A stretch of 64,000 nt of DNA, taken from contig JANCRA010000030.1 of assembly GCA_024362935.1 (NCBI GenBank), positions 8,042,096 through 8,106,095 of the forward strand, read 5' to 3'. How positions within the stretch are numbered: the stretch's first letter is position 1; every line of letters starts with the position of its first letter. Under the pieces are notes generated by a model. That model was not told where the DNA came from and searched no databases. It saw only the letters and a list, made by a program, of their open reading frames with translations. A program made the position numbers and the translations under genes. Source of the stretch: Setophaga petechia (lineage: Eukaryota; Chordata; Aves; Passeriformes; Parulidae). This document shows, in pieces, positions 30,738 to 42,722 of this stretch.

Positions 30738-31359
30738 TGACCCCATTGCTGTGGGGACAATCTCGGGGTCACCCCCTGCTCTGGGAGCTCCCCACCAGCT
30801 CCTGTGCCCTGATCACCTTTCAGAAAATTCACACCCACGGCCAAAACCCGACAAAAGCAGGGGTGGGTTTGGAATGTTTGGCTGTGAAGTGGCGCTGCAC
30901 ATCAACACTCGGCACATCTGCACGAGGGGAATGTGCTGCTTCACAGCTCGTTTAGCTGTGACCCCCTTTTTCGAGAGTCTGTTTGTTTATTTGTTCACAG
31001 CTCTGTGCGAAATCCACCTGGAGGGAATTCTCTTCCCTCCTCCCATCCCAGATCCAGCAGCCAGGCTGAGTCAGACGAGGAAAATGGGAAAGAGTCACTG
31101 CCTCCATCCCTGCTCCCTCTGGAGCATCCAGAGGGTGGGAATGCTCGGCCTCCCCCTAAAACTGCTCCACCATGCAGGAGGGGAAAACGATGCTTAATTC
31201 CTCTCTGCACCTTATTCAGAGGTGGAGCTGAAGGAATCTGAGCTATTCTCATCATTTTAGAGTGGGCAACAGGGTGTGAGGGGGTTTGGAGCTCATGACT
31301 TATGGAAGAGGAGCAATGTAGGAAAAATGAGTGGGAATAATGCAAGGAAAATAGCTTTA
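30738..31359. other. Single-copy sequence, no gene
   Basis: No gene recognised. Confidence 0.5.
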
Positions 31360-31577
31360 AACTGCCAGGGGGCAGGGTTAGGTGGGATATTGGGAAGAAA
31401 TATCCCTGTGAGGGTGGGGAGGCCCTGGCACAGGGTGCCCAGGGAAGCTGTGGGTGCTCCTGGATGTATCCAAGGTTGAGCAAAGCTTGGAGCAAGCTGG
31501 GATAATAGAAAGTGACCCTGCCCATGGCAGAGGGTGGATTTAAATCCCTCCCAACCCAACCCAAGCCATGATTCTGT
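31360..31577 (+). mobile_element. CR1 LINE 3' end fragment
   Basis: CR1 3' region with GGTGGGATATTGGGAAGAAA, GTGAGGGTGGGGAGGCCCTG, GCACAGGGTGCCCAG, CTGCCCATGGCAGAGGGTGG, CCCTCCCAACC and the tail CATGATTCTG. The 5' limit is uncertain within about 40 bp. Confidence 0.87.
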
Positions 31578-34500
31578 AGCTTTGTCCCATCACCACCACA
31601 CCACAACCCCAGAGCTGCCCAGGAAGGACCAGATCAAAGAAGTGCCCAAAACCTCCATGGGTATGGCCTATGCAGGGCTGGCTGTGCTCTGGGACCATCC
31701 AGCTGTGTGTTAGTCCAGCAAAAACACCAAAATGTGCCTTGGAGCCACCCAGGGAGCTTCTACTCCTGTCAGGCTGAGGGGTCCTGCTCTGGAGCCAGAG
31801 ATGTGTCACTAATTGGTACCTGAGAGTTCTCAAAGGAAATCTCATCTCTGAAGTCAAGGCTGGAGGGAAAAAAACTTCCCCTGGATGGAGTGGAGCTGTG
31901 GAAGGAGGAGAGCAGAGCTGCAGAGCCTCGGAGATCAATCACAATTATAAACCCAGTTAGAAGCAGAGGGCTGCTCAGAGAGGTCACTTCAGGGTGCTCC
32001 TATTAGGGAAGTCTATTAGGGAAAAGGCTGATAATGGATGGGAGGCTGCCACACGGGCTAATTATAAACATCACACGGTGGCTCGGGCTCAGCTGCTCCC
32101 TGCCAGGGCTGTGCTTTGCTCCAGGCTCCAGCTCCTTGCTGCAGGTGCCACATTTTCCTGGGGAAGCTGCAGATATCCCTGCAGCACCCATGGGTCGAGC
32201 TGTGCCCATCCTTTGTCATGTGTGACCCCATCAGCAGGAGATTGGCTTCCAAAATCGTGAGGGGTGAGAGCTCCTCACTGCTTGTGAGCACAACCAGCCC
32301 CTCCTGGATTTGTTCAGCCACATTTGGCTTTCTTTAAAGCTCTACTTTTGCTTTTTGACTTTGTAACAGCCCTGATTTGGGTTAAATGCAGTTTTCACCA
32401 AATTCCTTGATCTACAGGGGAAATGTGCCCCCAGCACCAGGCTGGCAGCTGCCAGCTCTGCTCCTTTGTGCCCTCCATGCCCACGCAGCACTGAGGTGGC
32501 TCCAGCCTGGAAAAGCAGGATGGATCAAGAGCTTTGGCTGAGCTCTTCACACGAGGAAGCCCCAGGGTGAGGCTGAGCTGGTTGCAGAGATCAGTTTAAC
32601 TCCCACACTGTCCTCAGAGTGCAGAGCACGGGGCAGAGATGATTTCTGGGCTGAATTTTTGCCTCATCATGAGCAGCACTTGCTCTGTGTGCCCGGCACG
32701 GGAGCAGCACGGGAGCCATGGCCCGGGTTCCTGAGGACAAGGAATTGCATAACTCCCACCCCAGCCCGGCTGGATCAGCTCCCCAGCTGGAATAAATCAG
32801 GAGAGATCCATCGAGGTCAATCCTGGCCAATTGTATCCACTTAATCTTCTCTCTGGAAGCACCACTCAATCGATGTGCAGAGCTCCTGCCTCCTCCAGGG
32901 CCACTCCAAGCCTCTTCCCAAAAGCACTGGAACAGAAACCCCTCCTGCTCCTCTCTGAGTGCCTGAGCCACAGCCCCAAAAATGGGGCTGCCAAGCTGCC
33001 CCAAAAAACACATCTGGGATGGGCATCCAGGGGGGAAAACTGAGCTAGCAGCCCTGAAAAACAGCAGTTTATTCCAGAGGGACACAGGGTTTATTTTCCA
33101 TTTTATTTCCCTGAAATGGCCGGGGGCTGCGGTGGAAAGAATGGACGTCTGGGAAGGAGGGTTCTTGATAATTCATATCCCAGGATGGTCCTGCTCCCAG
33201 CCCCAGCAGGGCTCTCATATTTAATTAAAAATTGTGAAATATTTATCTCTGTTAAGTGCTCTCCCTCCTCAGCCCCTCTCCCCATTTGAGAACGAGGGGG
33301 ATGGAGCAGGGCAGGGATATTGGTGTGGATCCTTCACAAGCAGTGAAATAATCAACAAATTGGAAGTTTAAGGCTGGATTATTTTGTTTGTGGGGATGTT
33401 TCCACACCCATACCTGCTGCAGCAACTCCCAAATTTACAGCAAAGCACAAAACCAAGGGATGGGGAGTCTCGGGGTGTCCCTGGGGCAGAGGGGTGAGCA
33501 CAGGCACTGCTCCCCATCCCCTTCCCTGCCATCAGCCCCCAGCCCTGCTTCCACCAGAGGCTGACCCCGGTGCTTTGATGGAGACATCTTTCAAAGAACC
33601 CTAACCAGCTTTGTTAGATGTTTTATTCAGCTTTTATAAATGTTCCTTGCTCTAAAAGACTAAATGAGGAGTTTGGGGCAGTGCCAAGGGGTCTCTTTTC
33701 TATTTCTCTTGGCAGTAAATCAGCTTTCAAATTATTATTGCCATAAGGAAACACAATATTCAAATGCGAGCCTCTCTCCCTTTTATCTCCCCCTCCCCTC
33801 TCCCCTTCCTCCTGCTGACTGCCCCTCTTTTAAATGCAGATCAGCCCCGGCCCTCCCCATCACTCCCTCCAGTTTTGGGGAGGTGACGCTTGGATTTTCA
33901 CATCCAATCCTTCCTCCTGTCCTTGCTTTTCCCATTTCAGGGCAGGATCTGGTGCAGAGGAGGAGCAGATAAAGGCCCTGGAACATCCCCTCGTGTGCTT
34001 GGCTCCACACACCTGCCTGCAGAACAGGAGAAGGAAAAAACAGGTGGCACAGCCCGGCAAGAAGTGTCAAATCCCAGGGGCTGGAATTGCAGCAAGTGAG
34101 GATCCAACAGCAATCCTGGGGCTGAATCACAGCTAAAAACAGACAAGGTTGCTCTGAGGAGCATTTTTAGACAATACACCGGGGGCTGGGGGTCACATTC
34201 CCAGGGGACATCAATTGACAGTGGTGGCATTAAATCCCAGGCAGCTCCTCACGCCCCGGAGCACTGACCTGCTCACCCCCAGCTCCCAGCCTTTATTAAA
34301 CCCAGCTCCCAGCCTTTATTAAACCCAGCCTCGGGAGATGTGGCTGGCATGACAAAGCGCTGGAGATTTGCATGTATAAAATTCCCTGGAACGAAATGGC
34401 TTTGGTGGGGCAAAAGTTCACATCAGAGTGGCCCAGGGGTGACTCGGGGGAGGTTTCAGCACTGTCAGCACTGAGCTCTGGTGCTCCCAGGGATGAGGCA

Positions 34501-34648
34501 GGAGCAGAGCTGGGATGATGGCAATGGGAACAGCCTCTCCTGAGAGCCCAGGCTGCTGGGATTTGCCATGGGGCTCACACCAAAGGGAGCAAAGGGGGGA
34601 TATTTCCACCCACCTTGGCCCTTTGGGGCTGCAAAAGGCTTTGGTGAC
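31578..34648. other. Single-copy sequence, no gene (3 kb)
   Basis: No exon, RNA gene or transposon recognised on either strand. Frames of up to 164 codons overlap each other and show no known motif. A small duplication is visible at 34282-34326 (CCCAGCTCCCAGCCTTTATT repeated twice). AT-rich islands at 33210-33260 and 33600-33770 may be regulatory. Confidence 0.5.
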
Positions 34649-35255
34649 TGTGAAAAACGCCAATCACTTGTTTTTAAAATTTCTAAAAGTTTAATAGTAA
34701 TAAAATGGTTATATAAAAATAGTAATGCAATTAGAGTAATAATAATTTGGACAATGTGAGTTAGGATAATATGAGACAATAAATACAAAGAGTTATGAAC
34801 GTCCGGGTACCTTTTCTGGGCAGCACAAGCCCAAAAAAGGACCCAGGTTAACAGAGGATTAACCCTTAAAAGCAATAGCCTGTAGCATATTCATACACCT
34901 CATACATGATGCATAAATTCCATTCAAACACAGGATTCTGTCTGGGCAGTGTCAACTTTTTCCTCTGAATCCTGACAGTGCCTTCGAGGCAGGAAGGAGT
35001 TCATTTCTTCTGATAATGGAGCAATAAATTCTTTTCTCTGAAAGATTCAGGTGTCCTGTGGCTGCTGTCTGGTGCGAGTGCCTCATTCCTTTCTTTAAAA
35101 AACCCCACTAACATAGTTCTTATTTTAACTACAAGTTACCTTTTAATTACAAGACTACATTTATTATTAAAATGTTAATACAGCACTACTAATCAATACA
35201 TCAAAATACATATGGTAAATATCTGCATAGAGCCATACAATATGCACTTTCCACA
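34649..35255 (+). mobile_element. ERV LTR-type element, group F, copy 2 (607 bp)
   Basis: Runs from TGTGAAAAACGCC to CACTTTCCACA with a perfect 5-bp duplication GTGAC (34644-34648, 35256-35260). It is the reverse complement of 15572-16185. On the plus strand it shows CCAAT (CGCCAATCAC) near 34660, a TATA-type box (TTATATAAAAATAG) near 34709 and AATAAA signals near 34779 and 35024. Here the inverted-repeat ends are weaker than in copy 1. No coding sequence is visible. Confidence 0.88.
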
Positions 35256-36584
35256 GTGACCAAGTGACCATTCCTGGCCTGTCAGCCAGGGGTGGCATCC
35301 AGAGAAGCCTTCTCCAGGCTGATTCCAGCTCCCTCTGGAGCTGGTGGGGTTTAGAGTTTGTCCAGCAGGATCAGAGCGAGCTCCCAGCTCCTGGAAATAA
35401 CTCCTCCAGCAGTGGCAGCCCCAGCACAGCCCATTGCTCTTTGTGTTTCCCCCCAGTGCACTGCAGCACATGTACATACACAGAACAACACAAACGGGGA
35501 TAAATCACCTTCCAGGCAAAGCCTGAGGACTTCGGAATTACTGAAAAATCAAAGCACATTCCAGGGGGGAAACGCAGCAAACAGGAAAGGGGAAAATGCA
35601 CAGAGAGGCTTTTGATGAAAGCAGAGCCAGGGAGGGAGCTCAGAGCCCTTTCAAGGCACTCATGAAGTGAGTGCCTGCACAGCCCTGGGGGCACAGAGGA
35701 GTTAATGCCCCAGCCATGTTCCAGATGGATGTGGATGTCAGAGCCAGCTGAAATTGCCCAGCCCATGGAGGGAGAGCATTTGGGGTGCTGGAGAAGCAGA
35801 GAGTTCCCAGCTCTGCTGTTCTCTGAGCAAGGCAGGAGTCAGCGCTGGATGCAGCTGAGCAAGCCAAGGATGGCTCTTCCAGGTGAAGGAACGACAAAAA
35901 AAAGGTGTTTTCTAAATGAAAAATATAAATCTAAAGTGCAACCTCAGCCTTCTCCAGTTCAGAGTGATGAGGGTTTGATGGTGGGAGCTGGAAGACAACC
36001 AGCAAGTGATGGAGAGGAGGAGGCTCAGGCTGAATTCCCTGTTGGGAACACAGAGCCCTTCCCACTGCCCTGACCTCAGGATTGGGATCAATACCCCCAG
36101 CCCTGCAGCCAGGGTGGCTGGAAAACTCCTGTTTAATTACTCACAGCCAGCAGCACAGCAGCCAGCCCAGATTAAAGACCTGCAGCCTCCCAGGGCTGCT
36201 GTGGGGCTTTGGGAAGGGCCCTGCTGGCTTTGTCACCACGCACAGGGACCTGCCCGGGGCCACCACGGCTGTCACAGCAGTGTGACTGTGTGTTCACTCC
36301 TGCTGCTGCACTCCCCAGGCAGCCACAATATTTTCCTGGCTGATTTTAGGCAAGCTGGAGTTGGGATGGAGATGGATGCGTGGAATGGAACATGTTGAGA
36401 TATATCCTGAATATGTAGCCGGGAGCGTTTCATGACGGGAAGGCAGCGCTGACTCCAGCAGTGCTTTTCCCCAGCCTCAATCTTGGCACACTTTGGCTTT
36501 TCCTTCCCAAGGACCCATTAGTCACTGCCCTGAATATAAACCAGCCCAGGCAGCCAGATCCTTCAGTCTTCAGCAAAGATCCCC
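35256..36584. other. Single-copy sequence, no gene
   Basis: No gene or transposon recognised. Confidence 0.5.
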
Positions 36585-36930
36585 CACATTGTAATTCCAA
36601 AATAACACCGCGCTCCTTTAATGATCAATAGCAATTACTAAGTCATTTATATCCAATAAAGGCTCCAGCAGGAGGTCTGGGTGATATATTACTGTATAAA
36701 TTCACACTATGAAGCAGATTAACAAAGCATTATGAAAAGCAAGCTTATTATTTGCATGAACATGAGGCTCAAGAGCTAATTGAAGCAATCCAGCAAAATG
36801 TCAATGACTCCTTTTGTATATGAAATATTCATTAAAGGCGAGCACTTCTTGGTGAGCGATTGTTTATTTATACCTTTTCATTTGCATTCTGCTATAAAAC
36901 TGGCTGCCTTTCCATTAGGCCACAGCCAGC
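36585..36930. promoter_or_regulatory. Strong candidate conserved noncoding element
   Basis: A 345-bp AT-rich, non-repetitive stretch dense in transcription-factor-like sites: two octamer sites ATTTGCAT (36750-36757 and 36880-36887), a FOX-like TGTTTATTTA at about 36861, and homeodomain cores (AGCAATTACTAAG, GAGCTAATTGAAG, TTCATTAAAGG). The repeats and GC-rich sequence on both sides make it stand out. No open frame suggests an exon. Function is inference. Confidence 0.4.
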
Positions 36931-37242
36931 ATCACTTTTCTTGGGAATGGCTGGGACTTGGAAATTGCCTCCTGTCTGCAGGGAGCAGTGGGGGATTTTT
37001 CTTAGGCAGTGGATGAATCAGATGGATCAGGGCTGATGGGGAGGGAAGGGAGCAGCTGCAGAAGTGATGAAGATCCTCGTGCTTCCTCATCCTCCCTGTG
37101 CTCCCTGCCCTGGTGCTCTGGAATGGGAGTGGCTTTGGAGGAGCCTCCTTTGGACACTCCAAATCTTTACAGTGAGACCTGGGGGGATTGCCAGTCTTGT
37201 GATGCATTTTTCCTGGGCGTTAATTTGATATTCTCATATTTA
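36931..37242. other. Single-copy sequence, no gene
   Basis: No gene recognised. Confidence 0.5.
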
Positions 37243-37610
37243 TTTTATTATGCTTTTATTTCTGTATTTTACATTTATTAATGCTAACAAGCAGCATTTC
37301 CCCTGCAGTGGGTGAGGGACCCCTCTGCTCCCTCCAGACCTTCTCTGAGGACAGCCCACAGGGATGGATCCACAGGTTTCAGCATTTATTTTATTTTGGT
37401 TTATTTCATTTTATTTTATTTTATTTTATTTTATTTTATTTTATTTTATTTTATTTTATTTTATTTTATTTTATTTTATTTTATTTTATTATGTTTTTAT
37501 TTCTGTATTTTGCATTTATTAATGCTAACAAGCAGCATTTCCCCTGCTGTGGGTGAGGGACCCCTCTGCTCCCTCCAGACCCTCTCTGGGGACAGATCCA
37601 CAAGTTTCCC
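37243..37610. repeat. 241-bp tandem duplication containing a TTTTA array
   Basis: The block TTTATTTCTGTATTTT, AATGCTAACAAGCAGC, ATTTCCCCTGC, GTGAGGGACCCC, CTCCCTCCAGACC occurs at about 37256-37345 and again 241 bp later with few changes. The intervening TTTTA array belongs to the end of the first unit. A third copy is not present. Confidence 0.93.
37408..37490. repeat. (TTTTA)n microsatellite
   Basis: About 16 near-perfect pentanucleotides at the junction of the 241-bp duplication. Confidence 0.98.
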
Positions 37611-38333
37611 TGGATTTATGTCCCCTGAGGATGCTGTGGGTGACACCAAGAGGTGTCAGTGGGGTGAGCCCAAGGCACAGCCCTGAAAAGGAGCCAATCC
37701 CATTCTCCCTCCCCAAACCCACTGGAAATGGCTGGAAATGGGTTTGGTTTCCATTCCTCTTGGCATCGTGTCCAAACACCATGGCAAGCAGTGATGGGGT
37801 AGCACAGAGCAAAGATCCCACAGGTCCACAGGGACAAGCATCCCAAAAAAAGGGAAGAATTGAGCCCCTCGTGGCCCAGGGAGGAGGCACAGTGTGATCC
37901 CGAGGCTCTGGGCACCCTTTGCCTGCTGCTTGCTCCAATTTAATCCCCAAATGAAGTTTTTTCCCAGCCCATCCATTTGCCAGGACAGCTCCTGGGCTAC
38001 AAATCAATGCAACACCGCATCTTATTTGCTCTGCAGCCAGCTGAGCAAAACAATGTAGCACCAACAGAGACATGAATCTCCCTCATTTGTCTTCCACTAG
38101 AAAAATTTCAAGGCTGGAGCTTTTTCTCTGGCTCTCTGGCAGCACTGTCAGGAGGGTGACGTGTTAGGAATGGCTGGATGGGGGCTCAGGATTTGTTTTC
38201 TCTGTGATTTCCTCAGTCGAAATTGCAGCTTTACTCACACACGTCCCCAGGGGCCAGAGACAAATGTTTGACCAACTGCTTAGGGCGGGATCAATCTTGG
38301 ATCCTGCTCCCAGGGAGGCTGCAGGGGAGATGG
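37611..38333. other. Single-copy sequence, no gene
   Basis: No gene recognised. Confidence 0.5.
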
Positions 38334-38834
38334 AATTATTATATATTATAAATTATATATTATAAATTATATAGTATATAGTATATAGTGTATATTATAT
38401 AGTATATAGTGTCTATTATATAGTGCATATTATATATTGTATATTGTATATTATATATTATATATCATATATTATGTATTATGTATTATATATTATATAT
38501 CATATATTATGTATTATATATTATATATTATATATTATATATTATTTATTATATATTATACATTATACATTATGTATTATATATTATGCATTATAATTAT
38601 ATATTATGCATTATATATTATTTATTATCTATTATACATTATACATTATGTATTATATATTATGCATTATATATTATACATTATGCATTATATATTATAT
38701 ATTATATATTATACATTATACATTATGTATTATATATTATGCATTATATATTATATATTATATATTATATATTATATATTATATATTATATATTATATAT
38801 TATATATTATATATTATATATTATATATTATAAT
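38334..38834. repeat. AT-only compound microsatellite (TATATTA family)
   Basis: About 500 bp built of TATATTA, CATTA, TGTATTA and TAGTATA blocks, ending in roughly 80 bp of pure heptanucleotide-like TATATTA. A block of about 110 bp containing ATGCATTATA pieces recurs, so the array has internal higher-order copies. The IYYILYI frames are artefacts. Confidence 0.97.
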
Positions 38835-39656
38835 TACACCCAGGGGAAATGCCTCTGAAGGACCCCATGGGTGAGGATTGGCTCTTGGGACTCAGGATTT
38901 GCTCCTCCACAGCACTGGAAGGTGCAGGGATTAATTCCCTGGGGGAATAAGGCCCATTCCCTGCCCCTGAGCAGAGTTCTTCCCTCTCCCTGCTGTACCT
39001 CACCCCAAAATCCCACTGGACAATCCTCTCTCCTTCTGGGCATTGCAGCCACAGGCATTTCTGGGATTATTTTGCTGTTCCCCTGAGCTCTGTTCCCAGA
39101 CCCCATCCCACCACTCAGGCAGCCCCAGAATCCATCAGCCTGTTGGCTGAGCCTTCCCAAAGCTCTCAGCTCTCAACCAGAGCAGTGCAACCCAAAGAAG
39201 CCCATCAGGGACCCCAGAGTCCTCACAGGTGGGAGCAGAGCCCCCATTTCCCAGGAAACACCAAACACAGCAACCCCTACACCTCCATCCTGCCCCTCAC
39301 AGCTGCTCCTGCTGCTGCTGCACTTTCCCAGCAGAGATTTCCAGCAGCAGAGGCTTCCCTGCATTTCTGGGAGCCCCCAGCGAGCTTTCTGCATAAATGG
39401 AGCTCGGCAGGGCAGAGTGTGATGGAAAAATCCCTGTTTGTGCTGTGGGAGCCAAGGCCTGAGCAGCAGCCAGCAGCAGGATGCTCGGGATGAGCCTGGG
39501 AGGATGCAGGGATGAGCCTGCCAGGGACAGCGTGGGCTGAGCCTGCCAAGGATGCCCAAACCCGAGGATTTGAGGCACCACTCTGTCCCCTGCACCACCA
39601 ACCCATCTCACCCTGACCCCTGGCAGCTCCCGAGGGTGTTGGAGGCACAGGTGTGG
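38835..39656. other. Single-copy sequence, no gene
   Basis: No gene or transposon recognised. Confidence 0.5.
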
Positions 39657-40316
39657 TGTGCTAGGGTGACGTTGTGATGCTTGTATCCCCATCCGTGTGT
39701 TCTGTTTATGCTGGGTATCATGTTCTGTGCCTTCAAGACTGGCTCTGGAGAGTGGAGAGGCTCACTGGAGAGGGAATGTTTTGTTTTTCTATCAGCTGCT
39801 CCCCCCAGCTGGCAGGACACACAGACGGGGCAGTACATGGTGCTGCTTTTGCTTTTTGCTTTGCTTTTCGCTTTGCTCTTGCTCCTGCTTTGCTCCTGCT
39901 TTTTGCTTCTGCTCATTAGCTAGTTTAGCTAAACAGTCCAAATTTCCCTGGACTGTCTCTCCTTTCCCTTTTTTGGACCAACTTGAACCTGCTCCAGACT
40001 GGGACCTGGGAACAGCAAGTTTGCACCTTGTGGCTGCAGCAGCTGCCCCAGCACAGGAGGGACTGAGAACAGAGCAACCAGCCCCAAGAGAGACTTTCTG
40101 AATTTGTCATCTTTGTCAGAGCAGTGACAGAGTGCTGTCACCTGGTATTGTTCATTTTGTGTGCTGGGGGTGCTGTACCTGTTAAATAAACAGGTTCTTT
40201 CCACTTCTCTCTGAGGAATCCTTCCCAAACCAGTTGTGGGATGGGGCTGTGTGGGTTTGCTTTCTGGAGGGGACCATTTTGGAGGTTTCCTCCCAAATTT
40301 GCCCTAAACCAGGACA
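39657..40316 (+). mobile_element. Solo ERV LTR, group N (about 660 bp)
   Basis: Begins TGTGCTAGGGTGACG and ends CTAAACCAGGACA. An AATAAA signal (GTTAAATAAACAGG) lies near 40183. A TGCTTTTTGCTTTGC-type tract (39844-39912) lies in U3, another simple tract inside an LTR. The flanks TGTGG and CGTGG match at 4 of 5 bases, so the 5-bp duplication and the exact 5' edge are tentative. Single copy in the window. Confidence 0.8.
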
Positions 40317-42130
40317 CGTGGGAAGGGAAGGATGTGAGAGCTGCCGGAGCGCCGGGAAAGCGCTGACAAAGCGAGCTGGCTGCGCCCTTAATGGCTTTTA
40401 AATCACGGAGGTTCAGCAGGAAAAAAAAAAACAGCCCCTGATGTTTACTCACACTTGCGCAGCTTCTCATTTGCATATAATTGCTTCCTGTCACAACACT
40501 CCATCCAGAGCCTCTTAATCCTGGCTATCAGAGGAGCCCTGAGCAGGGAATGCCAGGAATAAATCCTGGGATGCCTCAGGAGCATCCCGGGATGTTCCTG
40601 TGGCAGAGCAGGAGCAACAGGGACATCCCAGCAGGGCATTCATTAGACAGAGGAACACGGGCAAAATAACGAGGCAGGTGAAATCATGGTTTTCCTTTGG
40701 GATTTGGATGGGTATTTATCAATCCTGGGAATGCTGGGGACACTCTGAGCACAGCTCCCTGCTGCAGCCCTTTTTTATCCCTTTAACTCGCTCATCTTCC
40801 AGAGGAAATGAAAAGATCCCAATAATCCCAGAATGGTTCGGGAGAAAGAATCCCAGGTTTGAGAGAAAGAATCCCCCTCCCCAGAGCTGGGTGTGACGTG
40901 GGCCTTGGGTGGCAGGGGATGGCTCAGGGGCTTCAGGGTGTCCCCACAGCCCCAGGTGCCCGGGGACAGCAGGGAGGAGGCGCTGGCACTCCCCGTGCCT
41001 GTCCTACTTTCCTGCTCATCCGATGGTGCACTCACGATGCATTTTTTAAAAACCTCCGTCTATCTGGAGGATTTCACTCCAGAGACACTTCCTGAGGACG
41101 ATGCTAGGGATGTTGGAAAACATGATTTCCAGGGAGGGATGAGAACCAGCTGAAACCAGCCCTCTGTGGATCTCTGGAGCTCTTAATTAGACAAGAATTA
41201 ACACCCTGGGAAGCGTTTGATTGCTAACAAGGGCACAGCTCCTTTTCACTGGGATTAGCCTCCCCTGGACTCCTCAAGCTTTACATCACCCTCCAGTACA
41301 CAGATCTGCTTCCCCACTTGTCCTGGCATCACCTGCCTGCGCAAAAAGTCCCTCCCCATCTTTTTTAATCAGCTTTTTGTAAGTTCTAAAAGGCCCCAAT
41401 GAGGTTTTTAGAGCATTTCTTGAGTCAAGCTTTGAAGGCATGAGGTTCTCTGCGTGTCGTCTCTTCCAGCATCCCTGAAGTTCAGGGAAGGCTCCTCATT
41501 CCCCTGACTCCAGCATTTCTCCTGACAGGCCACCGGATATGCAGAGACCATGAAATTTTAACAGAGTTCTGCATTTTCCACACTCCACTTCGGCAGAGCA
41601 GGAGCAGGGCACGGTGGATGGGCTGAGGAGACACAAAAAAGGGAACAGATTTTGGTTGCCATGCTAGAGGAGGTTGAGACCAGCTAATTAAGCTCTTAGG
41701 TGGGGGAACTGCTCTATATTTTGTTTTATTCCATTTTATTTCCCCCTCCCCAGCCCCTCTCCCCTCTCAGACGTCACTGAGGGCGAGCACACGTGGCGGC
41801 TCCCATGATTTATTCAGGAGCCACATCGGCTCTGCCTTCCACTCCAGCGAGCACAAATTTCAATATTTCATATGGAAATCTCCAGCTCTCTGTCCCTGTT
41901 TCTGCCTAAAGCTGCTGCTCCTCTCTGGGGTGCAAAGACGGGGTGGGTGCAGAGCTCTGCTGCTGCTGCTGCTCCAAAGTTTTTCCCCAAAAAAAAACCA
42001 AACCAACTTTCCCGAGTTTTCTGGATGATGTTGAGTTTCTTCCTCTATGCAGCAGCGTGGCAGAGCAGGTGACAAACCCGGGGTGGCACCGTGTCCCCTG
42101 CCAGTGCCACCAGCCCTGGTTCATCCATGA
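40317..42130. other. Single-copy sequence, no gene (1.8 kb)
   Basis: No exon or transposon recognised. The stretch 41780-41880 (CGAGCACACGTGGCGGC, CATGATTTATTCAGG, TTCAATATTTCATATGG) resembles a conserved noncoding element with an E-box CACGTG. Confidence 0.5.
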
Positions 42131-42722
42131 GCCTGGAACTCACCAGGATTCACCTGTTAATGACCCTTTTGCTCAGTCCCTGGGTAAAGGAATTATTTGC
42201 CAAAGAATGCGGAGTTCCTGCCTGGAATTCACCAGAATTTACCTGTTAGTGACCCTTTTGCTCAGTTCCTGAGGAAAGGAATTATTTCCTGAAGAATGAG
42301 GAGTTCCTGGCTGGAATTCACCAGAATTTACCTCTTAATGACCCTTTTGTTGAGTCCTTGGGTAAAGGAATTCCTTCCTGGAGAATGAGGAGTTCCTGGC
42401 TGGAATTCACCAGAATTTACCTGTTAGTGACCCTTTTGTTCAGTCCTTGGGTAAAGGAATTATTTCCTGGAGAATGAAGAGTTCCTGCCTGGAACTCACC
42501 AGAATTTACCTGTTAATGACCCTTTTGCTCAGTTCCTGAGGAAAGGAATTATTTCCTGAAGAATGAGGAGTTCCTGGCTGGAATTCACCAGAATTTACCT
42601 GTTAGTGACCTCTTGTTCAGTCCTTGGGTGAAGGAATTCCTTCCTGGAGAATGAGGAGTTCCTGCCTGGAATTAATCAGAAATTACCTGTTAATGACCCT
42701 TTTGTTCATTAGAGAAATTCCT
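42131..42722. repeat. 88-89-bp minisatellite (about 6-7 copies)
   Basis: Unit landmarks are GGAATTCACCAGAATTTACC, TGTTAATGACCCTTTTG, CAGTCCTTGGGTAAAGGAA, TTCCTGGAGAATGAGGAG. Two kinds of unit alternate: CTGAGGAAAGG and TTGGGTAAAGG. The last unit is truncated. Confidence 0.96.
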
